Source: Rickettsia typhi (lineage in GTDB: Bacteria > Pseudomonadota > Alphaproteobacteria > Rickettsiales > UBA1997). From it: a DNA stretch of 31,873 nucleotides. The notes under the pieces are model-generated. The model worked only from the letters and a program-made list of their open reading frames with translations, was not told the origin of the DNA and ran no database searches. Within the stretch, counting starts at the first letter, position 1. The number at the start of each line of letters is the position of its first letter. Both the position numbers and the translations under genes were made by a program. Location of the stretch: the NCBI GenBank assembly GCA_945874115.1, contig CAMCFD010000004.1, positions 1 through 31,873 on the forward strand. Direction: 5' to 3'. Of the stretch, positions 31,252-31,873 are shown in pieces.

Positions 31252-31873
31252 GTGAAAATCTCACTTCCTAAAAAGATTTTAATCGCTTCAAACAATCAAG
31301 GAAAAATCACCGAAATTTCTGAATTATTAGCGAAAGCCAAGATTGAAGCCGTTGCGCCATTTCAACTTAGCGCATTTCAAAACTTCGAAGAGCCTGAAGA
31401 AAACGGCGAAGATTTCGAACAAAACTCGCTGATTAAAGCCAAATTCTACGCGCAAAAATCGGGCTTAATGGCGCTTGCCGACGATTCTGGACTTTGCGTT
31501 GATGCACTTAATGGCGAACCCGGAATTCATTCTGCGCGATTTGCTCTCGATCAAAATGGAGAAAAAAACTTTCCGCTCACATTTGAAAAAATCTTCGCAA
31601 TGCTTGAAAATAAAGGATTAAACATCGATAATGACAAGATCGCCGCTCATTTTATTTGCAATTTAACCTTATTCGACCCAAAATCGAACTTCAATATTTC
31701 CTTCGAAGGCCGAGTTGATGGAACACTCACAAAACCTAGAGGCACAAGCGGTTTTGGCTATGATCCAATATTCATAAAAAACGACACAAACAAAACTTTC
31801 GGCGAAATTTCGCCGCTCGAAAAAGACAAAATAAGCCACCGCGCACACGCTTTCGAACAATTTTTAAATTGGC
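31252..31873 (+). CDS. rdgB: RdgB/HAM1-family non-canonical purine NTP pyrophosphatase (3' end outside window)
   Basis: RdgB hydrolyses ITP, dITP and XTP to monophosphates, keeping deaminated purines out of nucleic acids. The 207 codons present begin VKISLPKKILIASNNQGKIT (GTG start at 31252), with the SNNxGKxxE substrate-binding motif. GEDFEQNSLIKAKFYAQKSG, LADDSGLCVDALNGEPGIHS then ARF, GTSGFGYDPIF, and EKDKISHRAHAF follow, all family signatures. Since the family is about 200 aa long, only a few residues are missing. No in-frame ATG is available nearby, so GTG is probably the true start. It may be co-transcribed with rpsP through the hairpin. Confidence 0.95.
   Translation, partial: MKISLPKKILIASNNQGKITEISELLAKAKIEAVAPFQLSAFQNFEEPEENGEDFEQNSLIKAKFYAQKSGLMALADDSGLCVDALNGEPGIHSARFALDQNGEKNFPLTFEKIFAMLENKGLNIDNDKIAAHFICNLTLFDPKSNFNISFEGRVDGTLTKPRGTSGFGYDPIFIKNDTNKTFGEISPLEKDKISHRAHAFEQFLNW

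Overview
The window is an AT-rich stretch of an alphaproteobacterial chromosome, most likely from a member or close relative of the order Rickettsiales. The strongest pointer is a complete 16S rRNA gene that stands alone: no tRNA-Ile, tRNA-Ala, 23S or 5S follows it, and its neighbours are a small lipoprotein gene and holA. Unlinked 16S is a known hallmark of Rickettsiales. The 16S sequence has the short V3 helix typical of Alphaproteobacteria and ends in CTGGATTACCTCC. Nearly all proteins are single-copy housekeeping types (mnmG, tsaB, gltX, holA, tilS, recG, smpB, xseA, ssb, nuoG, rpsP, rdgB). The species cannot be named from this window alone.

Layout. 1-2358 (minus): the 5' end of mnmG, dsbB and pgi. 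2359-2752: tRNA-Cys on the plus strand with a strong promoter, followed by a degenerate copy of a tRNA 3' end. 2752-6059 (minus): tsaB and apaG, a 159-bp palindromic element, then a PilB/GspE-type ATPase. 6273-7697 (plus): gltX, followed by a start-less open frame. 8053-10516 (minus): a YajG-like lipoprotein and the 16S gene, which is bracketed by an RNase III-type processing stem and has a TTGACA/TAGAAT promoter. 10599-19553 (minus): holA, an acetyltransferase, tilS, a second acetyltransferase, an unrecognised 504-aa protein, recG, smpB and a GT4 glycosyltransferase. 19859-21247 (minus): a membrane-anchored M23 endopeptidase. 21374-23442 (plus): tandem promoters and a hairpin-rich leader driving an unusually built CarD protein and LolD. 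23657-27800 (minus): a PEGA lipoprotein, lpxL, a second palindromic element, lpxK and xseA. 27952-31873 (plus): ssb, nuoG, rpsP and the 5' part of rdgB.

Together the genes show an envelope with lipid A (lpxK, lpxL), sorted lipoproteins (lolD and two lipoproteins), remodelled peptidoglycan (M23) and disulfide formation (dsbB). Respiration through complex I (nuoG), tRNA modification (mnmG, tsaB, tilS) and at least one glycolytic or gluconeogenic step (pgi) are also present. LPS genes argue against Anaplasmataceae, and pgi argues against Rickettsia proper, so a less reduced rickettsial lineage is a reasonable guess.

The most unusual signals are three. First, two copies of a short palindromic element share a core, show compensatory stem changes, and each supply the stop codon of the gene they abut. 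Second, a CarD protein is flanked by a lysine-rich histone-H1-like N-terminus and an acidic tail, and lies behind a multi-hairpin leader with two promoters. Third, a 504-aa orphan protein is preserved between conserved genes. No CRISPR array, transposase or prophage gene was seen.
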